NCBI GenBank assembly: GCA_024998705.1
Contig: JACOEF010000407.1
Span: forward strand, 1-19,831
DNA from: Nitrospira sp.
GTDB taxonomy: Bacteria; Nitrospirota; Nitrospiria; Nitrospirales; Nitrospiraceae
Direction of reading: 5' to 3'
Length of the DNA stretch: 19,831 bases
Positions 1 through 7,980 of this stretch are shown in pieces (the first letter of the stretch is position 1; each line of letters starts with the position of its first letter). Made by a program: the position numbers and the translations under genes. The notes under the pieces were generated by a model, which had not been told where the DNA came from, searched no databases, and saw only the letters and a list, made by a program, of their open reading frames with translations.

Positions 1-1432
1 CTGCTTTGCGATTCACCTCCAGGACAAGGTCGCCTTCGCGCACACCGGCCTCTTCTGCAGGACTCCCCGGCTTCACCCTGACGATGATGACGCCGTGATC
101 ACTGGACTTTAATCCGTAACGTCCGGCCAATTCCGTATTCAGCTCTCTCACCTCGATATCGGCGAGTAATCCCGCGGGAGCCACCGATTCCGCCCCTTCC
201 TCCACTCCGGCTTGCGCCAGGTTCTTCGGCTGCTCGGCAATACTCAACTCGATGGACTTCGGCTTTTTTTCGCGGATGATCTTGATCGTCACCTTTTTCC
301 CTACCACCGTCTGGGCGACGGCGTTCCGCAGGTGGGCCGGCGAATCCATCGGTTTGCCATCGTAATCGACAATGACATCCCCACGCTCAAACCCGGCTTT
401 CTTGGCAGGGCTGTCATCCATGATGTCGCTGACAAGAACGCCTTTCACATCTTTCGGCACGCCGAACTGGGAAGACAATTCGGGTGTGAGCTCCTGAATC
501 GAGACCCCCAACCACCCTCGCACGACTTTCCCATGCTGGATCAACTGGTCCATGATCGAATGGGCCATGTTGCTCGGAACGGCAAACCCGATTCCCATGT
601 TCCCGCCGCTTTGGCTATAGATGGCCGTGTTGATGCCGACCAGTTCGCCGCGCACATTCACCAAGGCACCGCCGGAATTCCCCGGATTGATCGCCGCATC
701 GGTCTGAATGAAATCTTCGTATTCGGCGATCCCAGCCGCTCGGCCGAGGGCACTGACGATTCCCAACGTGACCGTCTGGGTCAACCCGAACGGGTTGCCG
801 ACGGCGAGAACAAATTCACCGACCTCAAGCTTGTCGGAATCAGCCCAAGCCACGGTCGGCAGTCCACTGGTTTCGATTTTCAGCACGGCGACGTCGGTCT
901 TGGCATCCGTTCCGACCAGCTTGGCCTTGAACTCTCGCTTATCGGACAGGAACACCTTGATCTCATCGGCCTTGTTGACCACGTGATTGTTGGTGATGAT
1001 GAGGCCGTTCGAATCGACGATGACGCCGGATCCCAACCCTCGTTCCTTGCGTTCCTTCGGCGCTTCGAACCGCTTCATCCATTCTTCGCCGAAAAACCGT
1101 CTAAAAAACGGATCGTCGAACGGAGTGCCCTTCCCTTCCTCGTTCGATCCGTTTCGTGTCGCAAAAATGTTCACGACGGCCGGTTTGACGACTTTGGCGA
1201 CATCGACAAAACTCTGGCCACCCGCACCGGGCAGCGTAGGCTGCACGGCCGTGGAGACCGGCGTTGCGACGGGAGCAGGACTCGGTTCAGGAACCGCATG
1301 CCCGGTCGGCAGCCACCCGAGATCGGAGGTCAGGATGACTCCGATCAGGACTCCTGCAATCACGAGGAGTCCTGGGACGATCCAGGCACGTCTCGCGGGG
1401 GGCTGCTCTGAAGGAATACGAAAGTCGTTCAT
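1..1432 (-). CDS. degP: DegP/HtrA-type periplasmic serine endoprotease (3' end outside window)
   Basis: The frame opens with ATG at 1432 and stays open for 477 codons to the left edge, so the C-terminus is missing. Residues about 17-36 form one hydrophobic segment that would anchor the enzyme or export it to the periplasm. A trypsin-like domain follows with the full HtrA triad: His150 in TNNHVV, Asp180 in TDVAV and Ser253 in GNSGG. The H-D spacing of 30 and D-S spacing of 73 match the family. Two PDZ domains follow, at about 305-395 and from about 417 onward. HtrA proteases degrade or refold damaged envelope proteins. The gene starts 27 bases after the aldolase frame ends, so it is probably co-transcribed with fbp and the aldolase. 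Family assignment is firm; the choice between DegP, DegQ and MucD is not. Confidence 0.93.
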   Translation of the reverse strand, partial: MNDFRIPSEQPPARRAWIVPGLLVIAGVLIGVILTSDLGWLPTGHAVPEPSPAPVATPVSTAVQPTLPGAGGQSFVDVAKVVKPAVVNIFATRNGSNEEGKGTPFDDPFFRRFFGEEWMKRFEAPKERKERGLGSGVIVDSNGLIITNNHVVNKADEIKVFLSDKREFKAKLVGTDAKTDVAVLKIETSGLPTVAWADSDKLEVGEFVLAVGNPFGLTQTVTLGIVSALGRAAGIAEYEDFIQTDAAINPGNSGGALVNVRGELVGINTAIYSQSGGNMGIGFAVPSNMAHSIMDQLIQHGKVVRGWLGVSIQELTPELSSQFGVPKDVKGVLVSDIMDDSPAKKAGFERGDVIVDYDGKPMDSPAHLRNAVAQTVVGKKVTIKIIREKKPKSIELSIAEQPKNLAQAGVEEGAESVAPAGLLADIEVRELNTELAGRYGLKSSDHGVIIVRVKPGSPAEEAGVREGDLVLEVNRKA

Positions 1433-1459
1433 CGTGCTCCCAGTCGAAAGGGCAGCCGC

Positions 1460-2383
1460 TTACGGCTTTTCCCCGGCATACAACCCCATGATGGTGTTCA
1501 AGAACTTCACAGCCTCGGCTTTAGGACGCTGGAAAGAATTCCGGCCGATGATGGATCCGAATCCGCCGCCGTCACGAATTGCGCGCACTTCGTCAAACAC
1601 CGTTTTCTCATCGCTCTTGGCGCCGCCGGAGAAGATGACGATCCGGCGTCCATCGAACGAACTCTGCACGATATGTTTGACCCGCTCCGCCAACGTCCCG
1701 ATCGGCACCTTCTCGGCCTCATACACTTTCTACGCCGCCGCTTGCTCCAAATGGGCCGTGGGTAGTTTGACCTTAATGATATGGGCGCCCAATTGCGCGG
1801 CAATCTGCGCGGCGTAGGCGACCACGTCGAGGGCCGTTTCACCTTCCTTGCTCAATCCTTACCCACGCGGGTAGGACCAGACCACGACGGCCAGCCCGCA
1901 GCTCTTGGCTTCTTCCGCAATCGCCCGCAACTGCTCATACATCGCGTTGCAATGAGACGAGCCCGGATAGATCGTAAACCCGACCGCCGAACAACCCAGC
2001 CGCAAGGCATCCCGCACGCTGCCCGTCACGGACGGCATCGGATCCTTCTCGTCATGGAGCGTATCGTGGCTGTTGAGTTTGAGGATGAGTGGAATCCGCC
2101 CGGCAAAATGGCTCGCCCCGGCCTCAATGAACCCGAGGGGCGCCGCGTACGCGTTGCACCCGGCATCCAGCCCCAATTGAAAATGGTAATGCGGATTGTA
2201 GCCGCCGGCATTGGGGGCAAAACTTCTGGCCGGCCCATGCTCGAACCCCTGATCCACCGGCAGAATCACCAATTTCCCCGTACCCGCCAGCTTGCCATGA
2301 TTCAGCAGGCGGGCGATGTTCGTCTTCGTCCCTGCATTGTCACTCTCGTACCAGCTCAGGATTTCCTGGACCCGATTGCTCAT
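1460..2383 (-). pseudogene. fbaB: Class I fructose-bisphosphate aldolase (FbaB/DhnA type) interrupted by two in-frame stops
   Basis: This is one reading frame of 308 codons, close to the usual length of archaeal-type class I aldolases, which cleave fructose-1,6-bisphosphate or form it from two triose phosphates. TAA at codon 175 (1861-1859) and TAG at codon 218 (1732-1730) interrupt it; there is no frameshift. By comparison with the Thermoproteus tenax enzyme as I recall it, Asp44 (LPVDQG), Trp169 and Tyr171 (WSYPRG) lie before the first stop, and the likely Schiff-base Lys204 (HIIKVK) lies between the stops. The tail, including GGGFGSIIGR, lies after the second. All three parts remain well conserved in one frame, so the lesions are recent or are sequence errors. 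Without suppression the product would be 174 residues without the catalytic lysine. ATG at 2383 is chosen over 2389 because GGGAGG sits 6 bases upstream. The gene lies directly downstream of fbp. Confidence 0.88.
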
Positions 2384-2389
2384 AATCAT

Positions 2390-2395
2390 CCTCCC
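2390..2395 (-). promoter_or_regulatory. Ribosome binding site for the aldolase
   Basis: GGGAGG on the minus strand lies 6 bases before ATG 2383. It abuts the alternative ATG at 2389 directly, so it decides in favour of the inner start. Confidence 0.7.
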
Positions 2396-2419
2396 AACAA
2401 ACGTCTGTCACATGACTCG

Positions 2420-3418
2420 TTACGCACGTCCTTGTATGTAGGCTTCCGCCTGGCCGACATCCTCGGCACTCCCGATGATCAATGGCACCCTCTGATGGAG
2501 GGTCTTCGGTTCCACATCGAGAATACGCGTCATCCCCGTCGTCGCGCTGCCGCCAGCCTGCTCCACGACCATGGCAAGCGGATTCCCCTCGTACATCAAG
2601 CGCAGTTTTCCCTCCGGCTTGGCCGTCTCGCCCGGATACAAATAGATGCCGCCACCCAAGAGGATGCGATGCACATCCGCGCCCAAACACCCGCTGTACC
2701 GACCGCTATAGGGACGCCCGGTCGCCTTATCCTGCACTTTCAGAGAATCGAGATATTTCTGTGTGCCGGCGGGCCAGCGGTGGTAGTTCCCTTCATTGAC
2801 TGAATAGACCTTGCCCTTTTTAGGAATTCGAATGTTCTCATTCGACAGGAGATATTCACCGATGGATGGTTCGAGCGTGAAGCCATGCACCCCCTGCCCG
2901 ACGGTGAATACGAGCATCGTGCTCGCCCCATACAACACGTACCCAGCGGCGATCTGCTGAGTTCCTTTTTGAAGCAACTCGTCTTCGACCCCCCGGCGCG
3001 CCCCCACCTGCGACCGGCGGATGGAGAAAATTGCGCCCAATGGCATATTGACGTCGGTATTGGAGGATCCGTCCAGCGGATCGACCAAGAGCATGTACTT
3101 TGCACCCTCGTGAACCATTTTCAGGGGTTGTTCCATCTCTTCAGAAGCCAGAACACACACGAGCCCGCTCTGTTCGAACACGCGAACAAAGGTATCATTC
3201 GCGATCTGATCGAGTTTCTTGACCACCTCGCCCTGAATATTCGTCTCTCCGGTGGTGCCCAGGATCTGGTTCAATCCGGCCCTGCGTAAGTCATGCGCAA
3301 TCATTTTGCCGACGAGACCGATTTGGGTCAGCAGCACAGAGAATTCGCCGGTCGCTTCGGGATGCGCGGCCTGTTGTTCAATAATAAAGCGGCTTAATGT
3401 AATGGGGAATTTTGCCAT
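2420..3418 (-). CDS. fbp: Class I fructose-1,6-bisphosphatase
   Basis: This gene hydrolyses fructose-1,6-bisphosphate to fructose-6-phosphate in the cytoplasm, the committed step of gluconeogenesis. It encodes 332 residues, the same length as the E. coli enzyme. The metal and phosphate motif VDPLDGSSN lies at 112-120 with Asp113 and Asp116; the acidic pair Glu93-Glu94 also belongs to the metal site. The fructose-phosphate region with YSGRYSG, LLGGGIYLYPG and the LRLMYEGNPLA segment follows. The open frame extends to 3580, but ATG 3418 gives the canonical N-terminus (MAKFPITLSRF) and has GAGGA 9 bases upstream. The aldolase frame begins 36 bases after its stop, so the two successive gluconeogenic steps are adjacent. 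A terminator-like hairpin upstream (3463-3490) suggests it may have its own promoter. Confidence 0.96.
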   Translation of the reverse strand: MAKFPITLSRFIIEQQAAHPEATGEFSVLLTQIGLVGKMIAHDLRRAGLNQILGTTGETNIQGEVVKKLDQIANDTFVRVFEQSGLVCVLASEEMEQPLKMVHEGAKYMLLVDPLDGSSNTDVNMPLGAIFSIRRSQVGARRGVEDELLQKGTQQIAAGYVLYGASTMLVFTVGQGVHGFTLEPSIGEYLLSNENIRIPKKGKVYSVNEGNYHRWPAGTQKYLDSLKVQDKATGRPYSGRYSGCLGADVHRILLGGGIYLYPGETAKPEGKLRLMYEGNPLAMVVEQAGGSATTGMTRILDVEPKTLHQRVPLIIGSAEDVGQAEAYIQGRA

Positions 3419-3462
3419 GCGTAGGAATCCTCGTGGAGCGGACGACGACAAGTCAAAATGAA

Positions 3463-3490
3463 GAGGGCCTCGGACAGAGCCGAAGCCCTC
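3463..3490 (-). terminator. Hairpin between the DUF3108 gene and fbp
   Basis: Minus-strand arms GAGGGC-T-TCGG and CCGAGGCCCTC pair over 11 positions with one mismatch around a six-base loop. The sequence after it on the minus strand (TTCATTTTG) is T-rich but not a clean T run. It sits 62 bases after the DUF3108 stop and 45 bases before the fbp start, so it is placed to end or attenuate transcription from the sugar-nucleotide genes. Confidence 0.55.
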
Positions 3491-3551
3491 CCCACGAACT
3501 TGGCGTGAGTATAGCGGTTTTCGTCCGGACGAGCAAACCAAGGCGGGGATA

Positions 3552-4364
3552 TCAGGAGGGTGACGCCGGTCCGTACCCATCGGTCAATTCGGCCACGATC
3601 GACCCGACCACGACCTTGGCCTTCATTCTGACGGGTATCCGATGCTCATCATTGGTGAACCAGACACGAATATTGCCTTCGTTCAGGAAAATCCCCTGAA
3701 ACGGCATGATGACCACCACCCGGACCGTCTGCCGCTTCCCCCATACCCCCTCGACGGTTTCAAGGGCTTCGACCCTGACCTCCATCTTATAGTTCTTCTT
3801 ATCGTGATGCACGGTCATCGCCAGCGAAGCCCCGGGCACAAACGGCAGCACCTTGCGTACGTAATAGAGACAAGACATGGCGTCCTGCGCATCGGGAGGA
3901 ATCGGCAGTTCGTCGGTTTTCCCATCCTTGACGGCGGTCACCAGCCCTTCAGCGTGCCGAAACGTATAGTCGAAATCATTGAACCGCTTGCCCTCCCGAC
4001 GGGCAAACGTCATGTGCCTGGGGAGGAACGAGTCGAGGTCGACGATGGACACGCCCCGATTATCGACAGGATAGAACTTCGTGACGGTCGGACTTGATCG
4101 GGCGGTCATGGCCAGGGTGAGTTGCTGACGCCCCCCCTCGCCCAGCGTTCCCTGCACCACCATAGTCGCAAGTCCCGCGCGCAGCCCCAACCAGGTCACG
4201 TCATAGGACAGCCGCTCGCCGTTCGCAAACGGAAGCGGAGCAGAAGCGAGGACCTGCCCATCTATGGTCGCGTGGGAAGGAGACGGGCTTGAATGAAGGA
4301 CTGTCGTCAGAATGAGAGCGATGAGCAGCCACACCGGATGGAACCAGGCAGGAAGGAGCGGCAC
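3552..4364 (-). CDS. Exported DUF3108-family protein
   Basis: Using GTG 4364, the product has 270 residues. A hydrophobic segment at about 10-25, ending near a SHA site around 31, looks like a signal peptide, so the protein is probably periplasmic. The rest is soluble and beta-rich with features I associate with DUF3108: GERLSYDVTWLGLRAG near the N-terminus, DFDYTF in the middle, and a C-terminal VWFTNDEHRIPVRMKAKV followed by GSIVAELT. The family has no established enzymatic role; members often sit near envelope genes. GTG 4364 lies one base after the algC stop (TAA, C, GTG), but no clear ribosome site is visible. An upstream GTG at 4418 would overlap algC by 53 bases and lengthen the basic N-terminus. 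The family name is recalled, not searched. Confidence 0.8.
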   Translation of the reverse strand: MPLLPAWFHPVWLLIALILTTVLHSSPSPSHATIDGQVLASAPLPFANGERLSYDVTWLGLRAGLATMVVQGTLGEGGRQQLTLAMTARSSPTVTKFYPVDNRGVSIVDLDSFLPRHMTFARREGKRFNDFDYTFRHAEGLVTAVKDGKTDELPIPPDAQDAMSCLYYVRKVLPFVPGASLAMTVHHDKKNYKMEVRVEALETVEGVWGKRQTVRVVVIMPFQGIFLNEGNIRVWFTNDEHRIPVRMKAKVVVGSIVAELTDGYGPASPS

Positions 4365-4365
4365 G

Positions 4366-5766
4366 TTACGCCGACAGCACACGTCTGGCCTGCGCAAGCT
4401 CGGTTTCAATGGTCGCACGAATCACATCCAGTCGGGCCGGCGACGGGGCCTCAAACCGGAGGACCAGCGCAGGCTGAGTATTGGAGGCTCGAATCAACCC
4501 CCAGCCGTCTTCGAAAATCGCACGCACCCCGTCAATCGTCACCAACTCGCGCAGACGAAGATTCGAGGCCCCGACCGGCTTGCCGTCATTGAGATAGGTC
4601 GTTAATTGCGTGCGCACCTGATCGACCAACTGGAATTTCAGCGTGTCGGGGCAATCGACGCGAATCTCCGGCGTGACCGTCGTCTGAGGAAGGTCGGCCA
4701 CAAGACTGGAGAGAGACTGCCTGGTCTTGGCCAGAATCTCAACCAATCGACAAGACGCATAGATGGCATCGTCGAACCCGAAATACCGATCGGCAAAAAA
4801 CATATGACCGGACATTTCGCCGGCGAGAACCGCCGACTCCGCCTTGAGCTTGGCCTTCATCAGCGAATGGCCGGTTTTCCACATGATCGGACGGCCGCCC
4901 TTCGCGGCAATGTCGTCATACAAACATTGCGAGGCCTTGACCTCGGAGATAAATGTGGTGCCCGGGCGCTGGGTCAGGATATCCCGCGCGTAGACGATCA
5001 TAAGACGGTCCCCCCATAGGATCTCTCCCCGCTCATCGACCGCGCCGATCCGGTCGGCATCGCCGTCATACCCGATGCCGACATCGGCCTTCTGCTCACG
5101 CACCGTTGTGATCAGGTCCTGCAGATTTTCCACCACGGTGGGATCAGGATGGTGGTTGGGGAATCGCCCATCCAACTCGTCATAGAGGCCGGTCACACGG
5201 CAACCCATTTGCTCAAGCGCCTGCTTGGCGACCAACGACGCCGCACCATTGCCGCAATCGATCACGACGTGGAGATGGTCGGCCCGCACGCCGGCAAAGT
5301 TCGTTTTGAGATGCTGTAAGTAGTCCGGGATGATGGGGTGAGAGGAGAGGCGCCCGGAACCGGCGGAGAATCGACCGGCTTCCATAACACGCCGCAACCG
5401 CTGAATCTCTTCACCGTGAATCGCTTCTTTTCCGATGCAGATCTTAAAGCCATTGTACTCGGCCGCATTGTGGCTGCCGGTGATCATGATGCCGCCGTCC
5501 ACCGGCAAGGTGAACAACGAGAAGTAGAGGAGCGGCGAGGCGCAGAGCCCCAAATCCACCACATCCAGCCCGCCGGCGAGCAAACCTCGAAGCAACGCCT
5601 CCTGCAACCCGGGCGAGCTCAATCGCCCATCACGCCCCAAGCTGATTCGCACCGCCCCCTGCTCACGCGCCATGGTGGCGTAGGCACGGCCCACCTGCTC
5701 GGCAATGGCTTCCGTGAGTTCTTCTCCGACAATGCCCCTGAGATCATATTCGCGAAACAGCGCCAT
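4366..5766 (-). CDS. algC: Phosphomannomutase/phosphoglucomutase
   Basis: This cytoplasmic enzyme interconverts hexose-6- and hexose-1-phosphates; here it most likely makes mannose-1-phosphate for the neighbouring manC. At 466 residues it has the four-domain length of Pseudomonas AlgC. The phosphoserine loop TGSHN is at 96-100 (Ser98). The metal loop DGDADR is at 234-239 and supplies the three aspartates. The sugar-binding loop GEMSGH is at 316-321. The phosphate-binding loop RASNTQP is at 426-432. GGAG-like bases lie about 6 before ATG 5766. The gap to manC is 81 bases. The motifs do not separate mannose from glucose preference; many relatives use both, so it may also feed glucose-1-phosphate to glycan synthesis. 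Confidence 0.95.
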   Translation of the reverse strand: MALFREYDLRGIVGEELTEAIAEQVGRAYATMAREQGAVRISLGRDGRLSSPGLQEALLRGLLAGGLDVVDLGLCASPLLYFSLFTLPVDGGIMITGSHNAAEYNGFKICIGKEAIHGEEIQRLRRVMEAGRFSAGSGRLSSHPIIPDYLQHLKTNFAGVRADHLHVVIDCGNGAASLVAKQALEQMGCRVTGLYDELDGRFPNHHPDPTVVENLQDLITTVREQKADVGIGYDGDADRIGAVDERGEILWGDRLMIVYARDILTQRPGTTFISEVKASQCLYDDIAAKGGRPIMWKTGHSLMKAKLKAESAVLAGEMSGHMFFADRYFGFDDAIYASCRLVEILAKTRQSLSSLVADLPQTTVTPEIRVDCPDTLKFQLVDQVRTQLTTYLNDGKPVGASNLRLRELVTIDGVRAIFEDGWGLIRASNTQPALVLRFEAPSPARLDVIRATIETELAQARRVLSA

Positions 5767-5847
5767 GCATTACTCCGGGTACGAGGTTCGATGTGGTGAT
5801 CTGCTGATTGGTCGCGGCAGGTAGGGCACACAGGCCCCACTCACACG

Positions 5848-7299
5848 TCACCGTGTAGACGTCCGGCCATAGTCGTCCTGAAACCGCACGATGTCATCTT
5901 CCCCGAGATAGGGGCCGTTTTGGACTTCAATAATATGGAGCGTCTCCGTGCCTAGATTTTCCAGACGATGGGGTGTCTCGACAGGGATCGCCGTGCTCTG
6001 CCCCACGCGGAGATCCAGGAGCTCTTCGCCTCTCGTCACCCGCGCGGTCCCGGCGATCACCACCCAATGATCACTGCGCTTGTGGTGGAGTTGGAGCGAC
6101 AGCCGCCCTCCCGGATTCACCGTCACACGCTTGACCTTATATCCAAGCCCTTCTTCCAAGACCGTGTAGGATCCCCATGGACGAAACACGGTCACGTGCT
6201 CCAGATGCTCGGGCGCGCCCTGCTGCTTGAGAATCTCGACCATCTGCTTCACGTCTTGTGAGCGCGACTTCGGACAGATCAACGTGGCGTCGGGCGTATC
6301 AACCACCACCATGTCGGAGAGTCCGATCGTCGCGACGACCCGGCGATCGGCATAGAGAACGGAGTTGGTGCTGTCCATATCCACGACGCGCCCACTGACG
6401 ACGTTGCCGGCCTTATCGCGTGGAGCCACTTCTTCGAGGCTGCTCCAATTGCCCACATCCGACCATCCGAATCCGACCGGAATCATCGCTGCATTGGCCG
6501 ACAGCTCCATCACGCCGTTATCGATCGACACCGAGGGCACCTTCTTATATGCGGCCTCGACCATTCCCGGCTCAGCGCCCGATGCCATCAGGGCATGGAC
6601 ACGCTGAATCGCCTTGGCCAACTGCGGCTGGTGCGTCTGAATTTCCTCGAGAATGGTGGCCGCCTTCCAGAGAAACATCCCACTGTTCCAGTAGAAATTG
6701 CCGTTCTTGAGATACTGCGCGGCTTTGGTCCGATTCGGTTTCTCGACAAAACGCGCCACCGGATGGCCCGTCAGCCGTCCCTTCTTAGCCAGCGATTTTC
6801 GTCGATTGGGCTGAATATACCCATATCCCGTCTCCGGCCTAGTCGGCTTGATGCCGAACGTCACCAGATGCCCCTGGGCTGCCAGTTGCACACCCAATGC
6901 CACCGCCGCCTTGAACGCCGGCTCCCCCGTCACCCCATGATCTGCCGGCAGAACCAGCATCATCGCATGTGGATCGCGCAACAACAGCTCGGCGGCCACC
7001 AATGCGATGGCCGGGGCGGTGTTGCGACCGACCGGTTCGACCACGTAATTGTCTCGCAACTGAGTCTTCCACTCTCCCAACTGCACACGAATCGAATCCG
7101 CCTGCCCGGGATTGGTGGAGATGATGACCTGCTCGGGCTTCGCGCAGGAGAGGACACGCCGCATCGTCTGTTGAATCAGCGTCTCATTGCCGATGATCCG
7201 CAGCAATTGCTTCGGATAGAGATGCCTACTTAACGGCCAGAAGCGGGTGCCGCTGCCGCCGGCCAAAATGACCGGATAGAGATGTTCCATCATATCCAT
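5848..7299 (-). CDS. manC: Mannose-1-phosphate guanylyltransferase / mannose-6-phosphate isomerase (type II)
   Basis: This is a bifunctional enzyme of 483 residues. The N-terminal nucleotidyltransferase carries the signature GGSGTRFWPLSR at 14-25 followed by PKQ, then FVEKP and YWNSGMF further on; it makes GDP-mannose from mannose-1-phosphate and GTP. The C-terminal cupin, from about 373 (RPWGSY) with HHKRSDHW at about 405-412 and ETPHRLEN, is the type II isomerase that converts fructose-6-phosphate to mannose-6-phosphate. The open frame reaches 7416, but ATG 7299 has GAAGGG 6 bases upstream and fits the family N-terminus. With algC it forms a complete route from fructose-6-phosphate to GDP-mannose. 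The phosphatase gene ends 41 bases upstream, so the genes are probably co-transcribed. Confidence 0.96.
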   Translation of the reverse strand: MDMMEHLYPVILAGGSGTRFWPLSRHLYPKQLLRIIGNETLIQQTMRRVLSCAKPEQVIISTNPGQADSIRVQLGEWKTQLRDNYVVEPVGRNTAPAIALVAAELLLRDPHAMMLVLPADHGVTGEPAFKAAVALGVQLAAQGHLVTFGIKPTRPETGYGYIQPNRRKSLAKKGRLTGHPVARFVEKPNRTKAAQYLKNGNFYWNSGMFLWKAATILEEIQTHQPQLAKAIQRVHALMASGAEPGMVEAAYKKVPSVSIDNGVMELSANAAMIPVGFGWSDVGNWSSLEEVAPRDKAGNVVSGRVVDMDSTNSVLYADRRVVATIGLSDMVVVDTPDATLICPKSRSQDVKQMVEILKQQGAPEHLEHVTVFRPWGSYTVLEEGLGYKVKRVTVNPGGRLSLQLHHKRSDHWVVIAGTARVTRGEELLDLRVGQSTAIPVETPHRLENLGTETLHIIEVQNGPYLGEDDIVRFQDDYGRTSTR

Positions 7300-7340
7300 G
7301 GAGCGCCCTTCACCTTCGGCTTCACGTGAGTGTGAGCGGC

Positions 7341-7880
7341 TTAACGTGGCTGTTGAGCCGCCAAAATGAGATCGGCCACTTCCCGGACGGCACCTTCTCC
7401 GCCCTTTTTCTTGCACACGTACCGCACCGTTTTCAGAACCGGCGGCATCCCATCGGCCGGCGCCGCTGAAAACCCGACGGCGCCAAGGGCCTGCAGATCG
7501 TTCACATCATCACCGATATAGGCGACTTGATCCAGAGAAAAACCATGTCGCGCCACCAGCTCCTTGAGCACGGCCAGATTGTCGTATACGCCCTGATGCA
7601 CTTCAGGGATCGTCAGGTTTTGCGCACGGCGCATCACGATTTTGGTCGACTCTTGCGTGATGATCGCCGTCACAAGGCCGACCTTCTGCAGGAGCTTAAT
7701 CCCCATCCCGTCATGCGTATTGAACTTTTTCCATTCGTCGCCGGATTCGGAGTAGTACATGCCGGCGTCAGTCAAGACGCCGTCGACATCCGTTGCAAAG
7801 AGTCGAATCCCCCGGAGGGTCCGTTGCAGAGAAGCACGCGACTTCGCGGTGTGTGTTGTGCGGCGTTGTATGCTGGGCAT
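7341..7880 (-). CDS. KdsC-family HAD phosphatase, substrate uncertain
   Basis: This is a 179-residue type C0 HAD phosphatase of the group that removes phosphate from KDO-8-phosphate or related acid sugars. The nucleophile and acid are Asp31 and Asp33 in DVDGV. Motif II is ITQES (74-78), the motif III lysine is probably Lys106, and GDDVND (123-128) binds magnesium. A C-terminal GGEGAVREV matches KdsC. E. coli KdsC has TGR where this protein has TQE (75-77), the loop that helps choose the substrate, so a different acid sugar is possible. No kdsA, kdsB, kdsD or sialic-acid-type synthase is in the window. ATG 7880 lacks a good ribosome site, and the basic first 20 residues precede the conserved fold, so a later start is possible. 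Confidence 0.85.
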   Translation of the reverse strand: MPSIQRRTTHTAKSRASLQRTLRGIRLFATDVDGVLTDAGMYYSESGDEWKKFNTHDGMGIKLLQKVGLVTAIITQESTKIVMRRAQNLTIPEVHQGVYDNLAVLKELVARHGFSLDQVAYIGDDVNDLQALGAVGFSAAPADGMPPVLKTVRYVCKKKGGEGAVREVADLILAAQQPR

Positions 7881-7902
7881 GCAGAGGCTTTCGACTGAGG
7901 CG

Positions 7903-7931
7903 ATGTTAACAAGTCATTGATCGAAACTCAA
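7903..7931 (-). promoter_or_regulatory. Possible sigma-70-type promoter before the HAD phosphatase gene
   Basis: On the minus strand TTGAGT (7931-7926) and TAACAT (7908-7903) are separated by 17 bases. Each matches the consensus at 4 of 6 positions. The spacing is ideal and the start codon follows 22 bases after the -10 box. It could drive the phosphatase-manC-algC group separately from the upstream genes. The match is weak and could be chance. Confidence 0.3.
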
Positions 7932-7935
7932 GAAA

Positions 7936-7952
7936 ACTCCCCATGGAGGAGC
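7936..7952 (-). terminator. Weak terminator-like hairpin after the sugar transferase gene
   Basis: The minus strand shows GCTCC, a seven-base loop, then GGAGT running into TTTTCTT. The stem has only 5 pairs including one G-T. It lies 29 bases past the stop of the polyprenyl glycosylphosphotransferase. Position and T run fit a terminator, but the short stem makes this uncertain. Confidence 0.28.
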
Positions 7953-7980
7953 GGCCGGTGCCGGACGGCGGCCACCACGA

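Noticed and set aside
1453..1475. Small hairpin AGCCG-TAAG-CGGCT at the aldolase stop codon
   Set aside because: A 5-pair stem with no convincing T run before the degP start; likely chance.
212..1817. Long plus-strand open frames (399 and 276 codons) at the left end
   Set aside because: They are antisense to the DegP-type protease and aldolase, lack domain-like sequence and arise from the GC-rich third positions of the true minus-strand genes.
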